Shown one piece after another: positions 6,292-6,514 of a DNA stretch of 6,514 bases. Made by a program: the position numbers and the translations under genes. The DNA comes from TMP-86 sp031394735 (GTDB lineage: Bacteria; Pseudomonadota; Gammaproteobacteria; Steroidobacterales; Steroidobacteraceae). The notes under the pieces were generated by a model that was not told the origin of the DNA, searched no databases, and saw nothing but the letters and a program-made list of their open reading frames with translations. Position 1 is the stretch's first letter, and each line of letters begins with the position of its first letter. Location: NCBI GenBank assembly GCA_031394735.1, contig JANMXI010000009.1, forward strand, positions 1-6,514, given 5' to 3'.

Positions 6292-6514
6292 ATGGATGGA
6301 GCAAATGCTGAGCGTGTGAGTGGATCCGGAGAGTTGGGGAGTGAGGCCGAGCCCGAAGTGCCGATGGAAGAACTGGTGGCGCAGATCACCGAGCTTGCCG
6401 GGCACTTGAACGCAGCGACGCATCGCTGGCTGATGTTGATTGCCGAATTTGATCAGCGCAAAGGCTGGAATGATGGCGCGCTGAAGTCCTGCGCGCATTG
6501 GCTGAACTTCAAAG
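6292..6514 (+). CDS. DUF222 domain protein, probable HNH endonuclease (partial, 3' end missing)
   Basis: Seventy-four codons are present before the window ends. After an acidic, glycine/serine/glutamate-rich lead of about 25 residues comes MEELVAQITELAGHLNAATH (25-44), then RWLMLIAEFDQRKGW (45-59) and the motif SCAHWLNF (66-73). This pattern is characteristic of the DUF222 (13E12-type) domain, whose members usually carry a C-terminal HNH nuclease motif and often occur in several copies per genome. The HNH part would lie beyond the window, so nuclease activity is predicted from the family rather than seen. The ATG at 6292 has AGGAG six bases before it. The gene is directly preceded by a LexA box, implying induction by DNA damage. 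The role of this family is unsettled; suggestions include mobile or selfish DNA and DNA processing. Confidence 0.8.
   Translation, partial: MDGANAERVSGSGELGSEAEPEVPMEELVAQITELAGHLNAATHRWLMLIAEFDQRKGWNDGALKSCAHWLNFK

Overview
The window is a compact, GC-rich (about 60% by eye) bacterial segment, most likely from a Proteobacterium. Gammaproteobacteria is the best guess: the glutathione transferase is very close to E. coli YfcG, and the operator near the right edge is of the Escherichia/Pseudomonas LexA type. There are eight substantial genes, one open at the right edge, plus the possible tail of a ninth at the left edge. I see no tRNA, rRNA, CRISPR array, insertion sequence or convincing factor-independent terminator. 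No stretch longer than about 80 bases lacks a gene.

Region 1 (1-4552, + strand) is a tightly packed run: a possible C-terminal codon tail (1-51), a DUF1348/NTF2-like protein (76-540), a pyridoxamine-phosphate-oxidase-fold flavin-binding protein (551-1057), a YtcJ-type amidohydrolase (1057-2754), a homocysteine S-methyltransferase (mmuM, 2751-3704) and a PhzF-family isomerase/epimerase (3701-4552). The last three junctions are start/stop overlaps (TAATG, GTGA, ATGA), so the genes are very probably co-transcribed and translationally coupled. The set looks like a small metabolic module of unknown substrate: a hydrolase, a possible flavin or cofactor protein, a methyl transfer to homocysteine and a PhzF-type isomerisation. 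No transporter or phenazine genes accompany it.

Region 2 (4531-5690, - strand) holds a Nudix hydrolase followed by a YfcG-like glutathione transferase, joined by an ATGA overlap. The transferase converges on the PhzF gene and their 3' ends overlap by 22 bases.

Region 3 (5691-6514) starts with a short divergent promoter region, then a META/HslJ-domain lipoprotein (5755-6213). It ends with the first 74 codons of a DUF222-type (HNH-endonuclease-associated, 13E12-like) protein starting at 6292. Between the last two lies the strongest surprise in the window: a perfect CTGT-N8-ACAG LexA/SOS box at 6261-6276, placed over the likely promoter just upstream of a good ribosome binding site. This suggests that the DUF222/HNH gene is induced by DNA damage.
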